Part shown: piece after piece, positions 1 to 5,308 of the stretch
Layout of the letters: every line of letters starts with the position of its first letter
Numbering within the stretch: the stretch's first letter is position 1
Program-made: the position numbers and the translations under genes
NCBI GenBank assembly: GCA_964572365.1
Contig: CAZNFK010000104.1
Span: 1 to 7,654 of the forward strand
Direction of reading: 5' to 3'
DNA: 7,654 bases
Source of the DNA: Salinimicrobium sp964572365
GTDB lineage: Bacteria > Bacteroidota > Bacteroidia > Flavobacteriales > Flavobacteriaceae
Notes under the pieces: model-generated
What the model was told of the DNA's origin: nothing
What the model saw: only the letters and a program-made list of their open reading frames with translations
The model's database searches: none

Positions 1-53
1 AGACTTAGGATCTAGTGCCTCACGGTGTGAAGGTTCGAGTCCTTTCGCCCGCA
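1..53 (+). tRNA. tRNA-Leu(UAG), 3' part (5' end outside window)
   Basis: The window opens inside the anticodon arm. The loop at 4-10 (CTTAGGA) carries the anticodon TAG at 6-8, which reads CUA and other CUN leucine codons. The 3' side of the anticodon stem is 11-15. A 13-nt variable arm at 16-28 has a short CC/GG stem (18-19 with 24-25), as expected for a class II tRNA such as Leu. The T arm is 29-45 with loop TTCGAGT at 34-40. The 3' acceptor strand is 46-52 and the discriminator is A53. The next bases are CAG, so CCA is not encoded and must be added by the nucleotidyltransferase. About the first 35 bases of the gene lie upstream of the window. Confidence 0.95.
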
Positions 54-86
54 CAGAAAGCCTCTCAGAAATGAGAGGCTTTTTTT
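47..86 (+). repeat. Direct repeat copy 1: tRNA-Leu 3' end plus terminator
   Basis: This 40-nt stretch covers the last acceptor-stem bases of the tRNA, the discriminator, and the following terminator. It recurs in the same orientation at 2535-2574 with 37 of 40 bases identical (differences at 55, 56 and 75), and the second copy has one extra T in its tract. The first eight matching bases (GCCCGCAC) belong to the tRNA end rather than to the terminator, so this is more than two similar terminators. A candidate attachment-site core for an element inserted at the tRNA 3' end. Confidence 0.7.
57..86 (+). terminator. Rho-independent terminator of tRNA-Leu
   Basis: A perfect stem (59-67 AGCCTCTCA with 72-80 TGAGAGGCT) closes a GAAA tetraloop at 68-71. 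It is extended by A/T pairs at 57-58 with 81-82 and followed by a run of seven T (80-86). It sits 3 nt after the tRNA discriminator base and is a textbook strong intrinsic terminator. Confidence 0.93.
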
Positions 87-133
87 GTTAAGGTAATTGG
101 GAAAAACGACAAGTGAAAAGATGAACATATTAC

Positions 134-160
134 ACGCCTCTCAATTTCGAGAGGCGTTTT
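134..160 (+). terminator. Second hairpin terminator after tRNA-Leu
   Basis: A 9-bp stem (134-142 ACGCCTCTC with 149-157 GAGAGGCGT) with a 6-nt loop is followed by TTTT (157-160). It shares the GCCTCTC arm with the first terminator and may act as a back-up. The short T run makes it weaker. On the minus strand it is not followed by a T run, so it is a poor terminator for the convergent gene at 287-688. Confidence 0.6.
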
Positions 161-286
161 CATTTCTGGTTATTTTTCAAGTCCACTGAAAATCACTTCC
201 ATATAGCAAGGAAAACAATGAATTCTTCTTAAAATAGTTCCCTTCCTGATTTTTTTGAAGGGGTTGAGCTTTTCACTCTTTATACA

Positions 287-688
287 TCAGGCACATGAAA
301 TCGTGATATTGTGGCTGTGCGCACTATTTGTTGTGGATACCTTGGTGATAGATTGCGCCGGATTATTTCTCAACGCTTGAAAATCACTAGCTTCCAGGGT
401 AACCTGATGGATATGATCTGCTGACTGACTAAGATCATAGGTTTTGGTTGCGCCAGCCGAAACATCTTCTTTAGAGACGGATAAACTGTGGGTGTGATTT
501 TGTGCTGAACTTACTGAGGTGCTGGTGCCGTTCTCTACACAGTTCTTCGCTGTGGGTGTGGGATCTGGATCCGGATCTGGTGTTGAGTTTCCATTGTCGT
601 CTGATCCTGAGCAACTAAGCATAGCAACGGCGGGGATACCTAAAATTATTCCCATCGTTGTTTTTTGAATGAAGGTTTTCCTGTCCAT
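287..688 (-). CDS. Small surface lipoprotein with three H-x-H repeats
   Basis: 133 aa. The N-terminus has a short Tat-like patch (R3-K4-T-F6-I7-Q-K9, with RK in place of RR), a hydrophobic segment at 12-24, and a lipobox-like M-L-S-C ending at Cys26. Ser-Gly-Ser-Asp-Asp follows, resembling the Bacteroidetes lipoprotein export signal, so a surface-anchored lipoprotein is inferred. A Pro-Asp linker (36-46) leads to a domain with three internal repeats. H65-x-H67-x-L-x-V and H92-x-H94-x-V-x-L are each followed three residues later by Asp plus a hydrophobic residue (D75, D102). The third is H124-x-H126-x-I-x-I. Cys50 and Cys132 bracket the domain and could form a disulfide. Six paired histidines on alternating strand positions suggest metal binding, but this is inference. 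Similar His-repeat hypothetical lipoproteins seem familiar from other bacteria, without an assigned function. It is divergent from the PQQ dehydrogenase gene. The start is the only Met before the signal segment. Confidence 0.85.
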   Translation of the reverse strand: MDRKTFIQKTTMGIILGIPAVAMLSCSGSDDNGNSTPDPDPDPTPTAKNCVENGTSTSVSSAQNHTHSLSVSKEDVSAGATKTYDLSQSADHIHQVTLEASDFQALRNNPAQSITKVSTTNSAHSHNITISCA

Positions 689-1093
689 AATGCCAAATTT
701 TAAAATTAATACTCCTTACATCATCATGCCTTTTGTGGTGAAGGTCAAGAAAAATGGGACTTGTGGCTGAGGAGGACTGGGCTTTAATAAACAATGTTTA
801 TGATTAAATAAACATAAAAAATTAAAACTTCATTAAAATTACAAAAATATATTTTCATCATTACAATTTTAACAATGATTCCGGATTATTCGCACAAGTA
901 CATCAATCCAGGTTAATTGTTATCAAAAATTGATACGAAAATAAGATTCTGTGAACCACAGAGTTGAGGATTTGAGCCTGAAATCATGTTAAACTTGTAA
1001 GTATCTGTCTACAAAGCATTTATACTAACCTCAAATATTGGTAATTTTAAGAAGCCTCCTATAGAATAGTTTAATCTTTAAAATTTCTGTGCT
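689..1093. other. AT-rich divergent intergenic region
   Basis: 405 bp between the divergent starts of the H-x-H lipoprotein and the dehydrogenase genes. It must hold both promoters. I found no convincing match to the Bacteroidetes TAnnTTTG -7 element in either direction and no credible ORF. The only clear structure is the palindrome cluster at 787-814. The long non-coding stretch after it (about 815-1093) is AT-rich without other repeats that I can see. Confidence 0.6.
787..814. promoter_or_regulatory. ATAAACA/TGTTTAT palindrome cluster, candidate operator
   Basis: Three exact 7-bp half-sites lie together: ATAAACA at 787-793, TGTTTAT at 795-801, and ATAAACA at 808-814. The first two form a palindrome with a 1-nt centre, and the last two form one with a 6-nt spacer. 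The two direct copies are 21 bp apart, two helical turns, as expected for a dimeric regulator binding one DNA face. The cluster is 99-126 bp upstream of the minus-strand lipoprotein start and about 280 bp from the plus-strand gene, so the lipoprotein is the likelier target. The AT-rich background raises the chance of coincidence. Confidence 0.4.
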
Positions 1094-2500
1094 ATGAAAA
1101 ATTTAAAAATTTTACTTCGGGGAGGTTTCGAAAGAAATTGGCCTAAGCCCTTATATCTCTGTTTAATAACATTGATAATGGGTATGTCAGGATGTTCAGA
1201 TGATGATGACAACACCCCTCCTCCTGTAGAGCCGACCCAGTCGATTGACCTTTTGCTAGTTGCAGAAAATATGGTGTCGCCAGTGGGTCTTGTGCCCTCA
1301 CCTGATGATACCGGACGGCTGTTCGTCATAGACCAAATAGGTAAAGTTTGGATTATTGACGAATCCGGAACCTTACTTGAAGAGCCTTTTTTAGATGTGG
1401 GGCCGATGATGGTAACTTTGGATCCAGGTTATGATGAAAGAGGTTTATTGGGTCTTGCTTTCCATCCTGACTACAGCTCAAATGGCCGGCTATTTGTTTA
1501 TTATACAGCTCCGCCAATTGCTGGAGGTCCCGAGGAAGGAGAAATGTGGGATAATACAAGCAGAATCTCGGAATTTACTGTGTCGGGCTCGAACCCAAAC
1601 CAGGTTCAAGCAGGTTCAGAAAAAATAATTCTCGACATCAATCAACCACAATTCAACCACGAAGGGGGAACCATAGCTTTTGGTCCTGATGGTTACCTCT
1701 ACATCTCTATTGGAGATGGAGGAGCAGCCGACGATGTAGGGCCAGGGCATGAAGAAGACTGGTATGAAGTCAATGCAGGAGGTAATGGACAGGAAATTGA
1801 AAATAACCTCTTAGGAAATATATTAAGAATAGATATCGATGGCGGCGATCGATATATTATCCCGGGAGACAATCCGTTCGTAGGTTCTGAAGGACTTGAT
1901 GAAATTTATGCGTATGGCTTTAGAAACCCGTTCAGGTTTTCATTTGACATGGGAGGAGATCATCGTTTATTTGTGGGGGATGCCGGCCAAAACTTATGGG
2001 AGGAAATAAGTGTAGTGGAAAAGGGTGGAAATTATGGATGGAATGTTAAAGAAGGAACTCACTGCTTTGATACTTCCAATAATGAGAATGTTTTGGACTC
2101 TTGTCCTGATGTCGATGATCTTGGGAATCAGTTGATCGATCCCGTAATAGAGATGAACAATGCTAGTAATCCCCTTGGAGGCACTACTGTAACCATAATT
2201 GGCGGATACGTTTATAGAGGCAGCTCTATTCCTGAATTGAGTGGTCAATATTTGTTTGGTTCGTTTGCCCAAGACACAGAATTTAAGCCAACAGGGGAGG
2301 TATTCTTCGCTAATCCTTCCGGTGCAGGACTTTGGGACTTTGAAGAGTTGGAATTCAAGAGCACTTCAGGAGATTTAGGCTATTATTTAAAAGGTTTTGG
2401 ACAGGACCTTGACGGGGAGATTTATCTAGCGGTATCCGGGACGTTAGGACCTTCTGGGAATACAGGTAGAATCTATAAGATAGTATTGGTTGATGATTAA
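1094..2500 (+). CDS. PQQ-dependent sugar dehydrogenase, glucose/sorbosone type, surface lipoprotein
   Basis: 468 aa. The N-terminus has a hydrophobic stretch (20-31), lipobox S-G-C ending at Cys34, then S-D-D-D-D, the Bacteroidetes surface-export signal. A Pro-rich linker precedes a six-bladed beta-propeller of the GSDH/soluble glucose dehydrogenase family (about 50-465). Family landmarks in order: DERGLLGLAFHPDY (114-127); NHEGG with His189, matching the catalytic base position of the family; FGPDGYLYISIGDGG (196-210); NNLLGNILRID (237-247); GFRNPFR with Arg277, the PQQ-contacting Arg position; GDAGQNLWEEI (295-305); and GGNYGWN (311-317). Cys324 and Cys337 probably form a disulfide. Such enzymes oxidise sugars or related alcohols using PQQ and calcium at the cell exterior. 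The actual substrate cannot be told from sequence. No PQQ synthesis gene is in the window. The first 19 residues are long for a signal n-region, but no better start exists. Confidence 0.93.
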   Translation: MKNLKILLRGGFERNWPKPLYLCLITLIMGMSGCSDDDDNTPPPVEPTQSIDLLLVAENMVSPVGLVPSPDDTGRLFVIDQIGKVWIIDESGTLLEEPFLDVGPMMVTLDPGYDERGLLGLAFHPDYSSNGRLFVYYTAPPIAGGPEEGEMWDNTSRISEFTVSGSNPNQVQAGSEKIILDINQPQFNHEGGTIAFGPDGYLYISIGDGGAADDVGPGHEEDWYEVNAGGNGQEIENNLLGNILRIDIDGGDRYIIPGDNPFVGSEGLDEIYAYGFRNPFRFSFDMGGDHRLFVGDAGQNLWEEISVVEKGGNYGWNVKEGTHCFDTSNNENVLDSCPDVDDLGNQLIDPVIEMNNASNPLGGTTVTIIGGYVYRGSSIPELSGQYLFGSFAQDTEFKPTGEVFFANPSGAGLWDFEELEFKSTSGDLGYYLKGFGQDLDGEIYLAVSGTLGPSGNTGRIYKIVLVDD

Positions 2501-2534
2501 TGCTTGAAAGTGAAATAATTTTCAAGGGAAATTG

Positions 2535-2574
2535 GCCCGCACCAAAAGCCTCTCAGAAATGAAAGGCTTTTTTT
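2535..2574 (+). repeat. Direct repeat copy 2: tRNA-Leu 3' end relic plus terminator
   Basis: Matches 47-86 at 37 of 40 positions in the same orientation. It begins with GCCCGCAC, identical to the last acceptor-stem bases, discriminator and next base of the tRNA-Leu, but nothing upstream here resembles the rest of a tRNA. It starts 34 bp after the dehydrogenase stop codon. Together with copy 1 it brackets about 2.49 kb, as expected for attL/attR of an element that inserted at the tRNA 3' end. Alternative: a leftover of a duplicated and deleted tRNA gene. Confidence 0.65.
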
Positions 2575-2575
2575 T
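2545..2575 (+). terminator. Terminator after the PQQ dehydrogenase gene
   Basis: Stem 2547-2555 (AGCCTCTCA) with 2560-2568 (TGAAAGGCT) around a GAAA tetraloop, followed by eight T (2568-2575). One C-A mismatch (2552 with 2563) interrupts the 9-bp stem, unlike the perfect copy behind the tRNA. Still a likely working intrinsic terminator for the gene ending at 2500. Confidence 0.85.
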
Positions 2576-2621
2576 GTGCCTGAAAATGTCATTTTTACAG
2601 ATAGATCGGTGACTCCCACCT

Positions 2622-2646
2622 CTGAAATAATTCAGTGATTTTTTTT
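2622..2646 (+). terminator. Weak second hairpin with T run
   Basis: CTGAA (2622-2626) pairs with TTCAG (2631-2635) around an ATAA loop, followed by TGA and a run of eight T (2639-2646). The 5-bp stem is weak. It could back up the terminator just upstream, as the paired hairpins do after the tRNA. Confidence 0.35.
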
Positions 2647-2715
2647 AAAAGATTAAACTCCTTCCATTCCAAGAAGCAAAAAATACTTCTTAACTTTAGT
2701 GTAGAAAACAAGAAT

Positions 2716-3150
2716 ATGAACGATCAAAGATTAGCGGTCATACTTTTATCGGCAGTAGGCATGGCCACAACTTTTATGCCCTGGGTCAAAATTCCGATAA
2801 TCGGATTTGAGATAGGAACACATTACGGCGGGTGGATCACCCTGGGATTGTTCCTTATAATGTTTATCCTGGGTTTTATAGGAGACAAAAGAAATGTGCT
2901 CAGCGGCATGAGACTATACGGTATCATTTTTTTAAGTCTGGTAGCTGCAGTGATCGGGGTATGGAATATCATTGATCTTGACGGTTTGGTGGTTACTGTG
3001 GAATACGGCCTGTACCTAATGACTCTAACGGCAGTGGTTATTCCGCTGGCGACCTTTATCATTGGAAAAGGAAAGTCTGCGGGTGTTTCTAAAAATTCTG
3101 ACGACTACTCATATGATGCGGAAGTCGAAAAACAGGGCGCGCCGGACTAA
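2716..3150 (+). CDS. Four-helix small membrane protein, unknown function
   Basis: 144 aa from the ATG at 2716. An in-frame ATG at 2635 would add 27 polar, Lys-rich residues and would start inside the weak terminator hairpin, so I prefer 2716. Four predicted membrane helices lie at about 6-24, 38-56, 66-86 and 97-117. The first loop contains F-M-P-W-V-K-I-P (20-27), and a Gly-Gly-Trp starts helix 2, features I associate with small uncharacterised bacterial membrane proteins. The polar tail (118-144) has several Ser, Asp and Glu residues and is probably cytoplasmic. No catalytic or metal-binding motif is visible. It is followed 43 bp later by the 101-aa gene on the same strand, so the two may be co-transcribed. 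Its function is not known to me. Confidence 0.75.
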   Translation: MNDQRLAVILLSAVGMATTFMPWVKIPIIGFEIGTHYGGWITLGLFLIMFILGFIGDKRNVLSGMRLYGIIFLSLVAAVIGVWNIIDLDGLVVTVEYGLYLMTLTAVVIPLATFIIGKGKSAGVSKNSDDYSYDAEVEKQGAPD

Positions 3151-3193
3151 TTCAATTTGAGAAATCCCGGATTTTTATTTACTGAAAAAACCA

Positions 3194-3499
3194 ATGACTA
3201 TGAAAGAGAAAATAGAAAAGCTCGAAGACATCAGGAGCCGGAGTGAAGATCTTGATCTTAGGGAAAAGAGCTTTCCGAAGAATTTAAAAGATCTGGCGCA
3301 GGAAGCCCTTGGGTACTGCGAGGAAGCAGATGACGGGCAGGAGATCAACTGGCTTAAAAAAGCCATACATAAAGCCGAAACTCTTGAACATGATTCCGAA
3401 TTATCTCAGGAAGCTCTGGAAGAACGGGACCTGGGCATGGGATACTTAAATGAGGCACTTGATTCGATCCTGATAAGGGAGAGGAAATACCTGGAGTAG
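3194..3499 (+). CDS. Small acidic helical protein, unknown function
   Basis: 101 aa, rich in Glu, Lys, Leu and Asp, with no signal peptide or membrane segment. Predicted almost fully alpha-helical: a charged helix at about 3-25, a short break around Ser26-Pro28, and helices at about 30-46, 51-64, 67-79 and 82-98. It has one Cys (42) and could be a small helical bundle or a partner protein in the cytoplasm. Two ATGs, at 3194 and 3200, are both possible starts. The second gives a cleaner M-K-E-K-I-E-K start, but the sequence does not decide. It lies 43 bp after the four-helix membrane protein gene, so a shared transcript is plausible. I do not recognise a family. Confidence 0.7.
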   Translation: MTMKEKIEKLEDIRSRSEDLDLREKSFPKNLKDLAQEALGYCEEADDGQEINWLKKAIHKAETLEHDSELSQEALEERDLGMGYLNEALDSILIRERKYLE

Positions 3500-3523
3500 T
3501 TCTGGTGCCTGAAAGAAGAGCAG

Positions 3524-3610
3524 AGAACCGTTTGATCGATTTCCTACTCTTCACTTACAGGACTTTCTATTAAGTAGGGGAAGCCTTATTCTATAATAAG
3601 AAACGGTTCT
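3524..3610 (+). other. Candidate structured RNA: nested three-way junction
   Basis: Within the 303-bp gap at 3500-3802, a perfect 10-bp inverted repeat (3524-3533 AGAACCGTTT with 3601-3610 AAACGGTTCT) encloses two further stems. One is 3543-3548 CCTACT with 3573-3578 AGTAGG, extendable by two G-T pairs. The other is 3585-3590 CTTATT with 3595-3600 AATAAG around a 4-nt loop, abutting the outer helix directly. Together they make a closed three-way junction. It is not followed by a T run, so it is not a simple terminator. It could be a leader element or small RNA, or a chance fold. The rest of the gap (3611-3802) holds a possible promoter and no credible gene. Confidence 0.35.
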
Positions 3611-3746
3611 TCTTGTGGTGTATTGTGATGCATATGAAAATTTTTCCCGAAGTGAGGTTACTAAGAAAAGTGGTTTTGAAGGTTCCTTGTCAAAATCAAA
3701 TTGGATTACCGGTTGTCCACCAGAGTTTAATATTCTGCTAACGTAG

Positions 3747-3772
3747 TTGTAATATTTATTCCTATATCTTTA
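3747..3772 (+). promoter_or_regulatory. Possible Bacteroidetes-type promoter of the 477-aa gene
   Basis: TATCTTTA at 3765-3772 matches the Bacteroidetes -7 element TAnnTTTG in all but the last base. TTG at 3747-3749 could be the -33 element, but the spacing of 15 nt is shorter than the usual 19-21. The start codon is 31 bp further on. Weak evidence in an AT-rich stretch. Confidence 0.3.
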
Positions 3773-3802
3773 TAATTCATCGCTTTACAAATATTAACTG
3801 CT

Positions 3803-5236
3803 ATGGCAATTCAAGAGCAGGCCTTTGAAGGACCACCTTCGGTAAAGAACAAAACTTTAAGGATCAATCTTAATGAAAACATCTACGGTAGCTTTGCCGA
3901 AATAGGAGCGGGACAGGAGACGGTTCGTCATTTTTTTCGTTCGGGAGATGCTTCGGCTACCGTGGCAAAAACCTTGAGTGCCTATGATAAGGACTTTAGC
4001 GATGCCATTTATGGACCCGAGCCACAGGGAAGATATGTCACTTTAGCCCGGTTAATGAGCATGTTGGATATTGAAAGCAAATTGATCGAGGAAAGGATCT
4101 CCCGGGAAAGACATCCCAATAAATTGTTCTTTACCTATGCGAATACGGTGGCTACGATTGATTTTGCTAAGAAATATAAAGGCCATGGCTGGTTAGGGAT
4201 CAGGTTTCAGGTAGAGCCGCGGCAGGAGTATAGCGAGATCCTTATTCACATTCAGTTTCACGAGAACACGGCCGTGCATCAGCAATTGACCCTTGGAATC
4301 CTGGGGGTGAACCTTATCTATGGTGCTTTTTATTATTCTGATGACCCAAAATTCCTTTTAAAAAGCCTCTACCATCATATCAGCACGGATAGGCTGGAGA
4401 TCGATACGATCAACTTTAAAGGCCCCCTTTTTGAACAGGTTGATAACCGTCTCATGAGTCTGCAGTTGGTGAAGAACCAGATGACTGATGCGGTAATGTT
4501 CGCGCCTGATGGGAATAATATCTTGCCGGCCAGTCTACTGTATAAAAAGAACATACTTACTCTAAGAGGAAGCTTTAGGCCGGTCACCAAAGTTCATATG
4601 AACATGTATGAAAAATCACTTGCCTTGTTCCTGAAGGAGAAGAAGGTTGAAAAAGAGCGAGCTGTAGTGATCTTTGAGATCACCCTTTCTAATTTAAGGG
4701 CAGAGGGGGAGATCGATGAAAAGGATTTTCTTGACAGGGCAGACCTTTTAGGTTCGCTTGGGCAAACAGTGATGATATCCAATTTTCAGGAATATTATAA
4801 AGTGGTGGAATACTTTTCACAACATACCCGGGAAAGAATGGGGCTTACCATGGGGGTGGAGACCTTTCAGGATATTTTTGATGAAAGGTATTACAGGAAT
4901 TTGAGCGGGGGTATTCTTGAAGCTTTTGGGAAATTATTTTTTAGAGACCTGAAGATCTATCTTCAGCCTCATAAAGATCCCGAAACGGGAGAAATAATCA
5001 CCAGTGAGAATCTCAAAGTACATCCGCGTATGAAGGAGTTGTATAAATTTTTTAAACAAAACGGACGCGTTGTGGACATAACAGATTATGATCCAGCAAT
5101 TCTGGACATTCAGTCACTTGAGGCCTATGAAATGATCGCTGAAGGTCGCAGTGGCTGGGAGGATATGCTGCCGGAAAAAACAGCCGCAAGGATCAAGGAA
5201 AAGAATCTTTTCAGAGATCCTGCCGGAATACAATGA
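3803..5236 (+). CDS. Conserved soluble protein of unknown function, 477 aa
   Basis: No signal peptide and no membrane helix, so probably cytoplasmic. I recognise the overall pattern from proteins in Proteobacteria and Cyanobacteria of about the same length. From memory, these carry conflicting automatic labels (nicotinate-nucleotide adenylyltransferase, TonB-dependent receptor), none of which fits: I see no HxGH nucleotidyltransferase motif near the N-terminus and no beta-barrel signal. Blocks that look conserved are YGSFAEIGAGQETVRHFFR (28-46), TVAKTLSAYD (53-62), GHGWLGIRFQ (127-136), LGILGVNLIYGAFY (164-177), VDNRLMSLQLV (213-223), RGSFRPVT (255-262), FLDRADLLGSLG (309-320) and SGGILEAFGKLF (368-379). 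The many invariant-looking Gly, Arg and His residues suggest an enzyme or nucleotide-binding protein, but no function can be assigned. The ATG at 3803 gives the expected length. The OFA transporter follows after 72 bp on the same strand. Confidence 0.88.
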   Translation: MAIQEQAFEGPPSVKNKTLRINLNENIYGSFAEIGAGQETVRHFFRSGDASATVAKTLSAYDKDFSDAIYGPEPQGRYVTLARLMSMLDIESKLIEERISRERHPNKLFFTYANTVATIDFAKKYKGHGWLGIRFQVEPRQEYSEILIHIQFHENTAVHQQLTLGILGVNLIYGAFYYSDDPKFLLKSLYHHISTDRLEIDTINFKGPLFEQVDNRLMSLQLVKNQMTDAVMFAPDGNNILPASLLYKKNILTLRGSFRPVTKVHMNMYEKSLALFLKEKKVEKERAVVIFEITLSNLRAEGEIDEKDFLDRADLLGSLGQTVMISNFQEYYKVVEYFSQHTRERMGLTMGVETFQDIFDERYYRNLSGGILEAFGKLFFRDLKIYLQPHKDPETGEIITSENLKVHPRMKELYKFFKQNGRVVDITDYDPAILDIQSLEAYEMIAEGRSGWEDMLPEKTAARIKEKNLFRDPAGIQ

Positions 5237-5308
5237 TTGAATCCTGATGATTGTGGTCATATTTTTTTAATTCCTTTAACCATTCCTTTATAACAAATTT
5301 CTGATGGA

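Noticed and set aside
1078..1329. Minus-strand ORF overlapping the start of the dehydrogenase gene
   Set aside because: Shadow of the well-supported plus-strand gene, with no recognisable protein features; the other opposite-strand ORFs inside long genes were dismissed for the same reason.
2635..2715. 27-codon N-terminal extension of the four-helix membrane protein
   Set aside because: Its start codon lies at the edge of a hairpin with a T run and the extra residues are Lys-rich and polar; the ATG at 2716 directly precedes the first helix.
3161..3180. Short palindrome AAATCCCGGATTT followed by T-rich sequence between the two small genes
   Set aside because: Only a 5-bp stem with a 3-nt loop can form and the T run is interrupted; not convincing as a terminator.
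2577..3516. Ten-base repeat GTGCCTGAAA at about 2576-2585 and 3505-3514
   Set aside because: Too short and without matching flanks; expected by chance.
3628..3741. 37-codon ORF in the 303-bp gap, starting M-H-M-K-I-F-P
   Set aside because: Short, no recognisable domain, no membrane pattern, and it overlaps AT-rich sequence leading to the possible promoter of the next gene; likely chance.
5246..5275. ATGA/TCAT mini-hairpin followed by seven T between the 477-aa and transporter genes
   Set aside because: A 4-bp stem is too weak to call a terminator.
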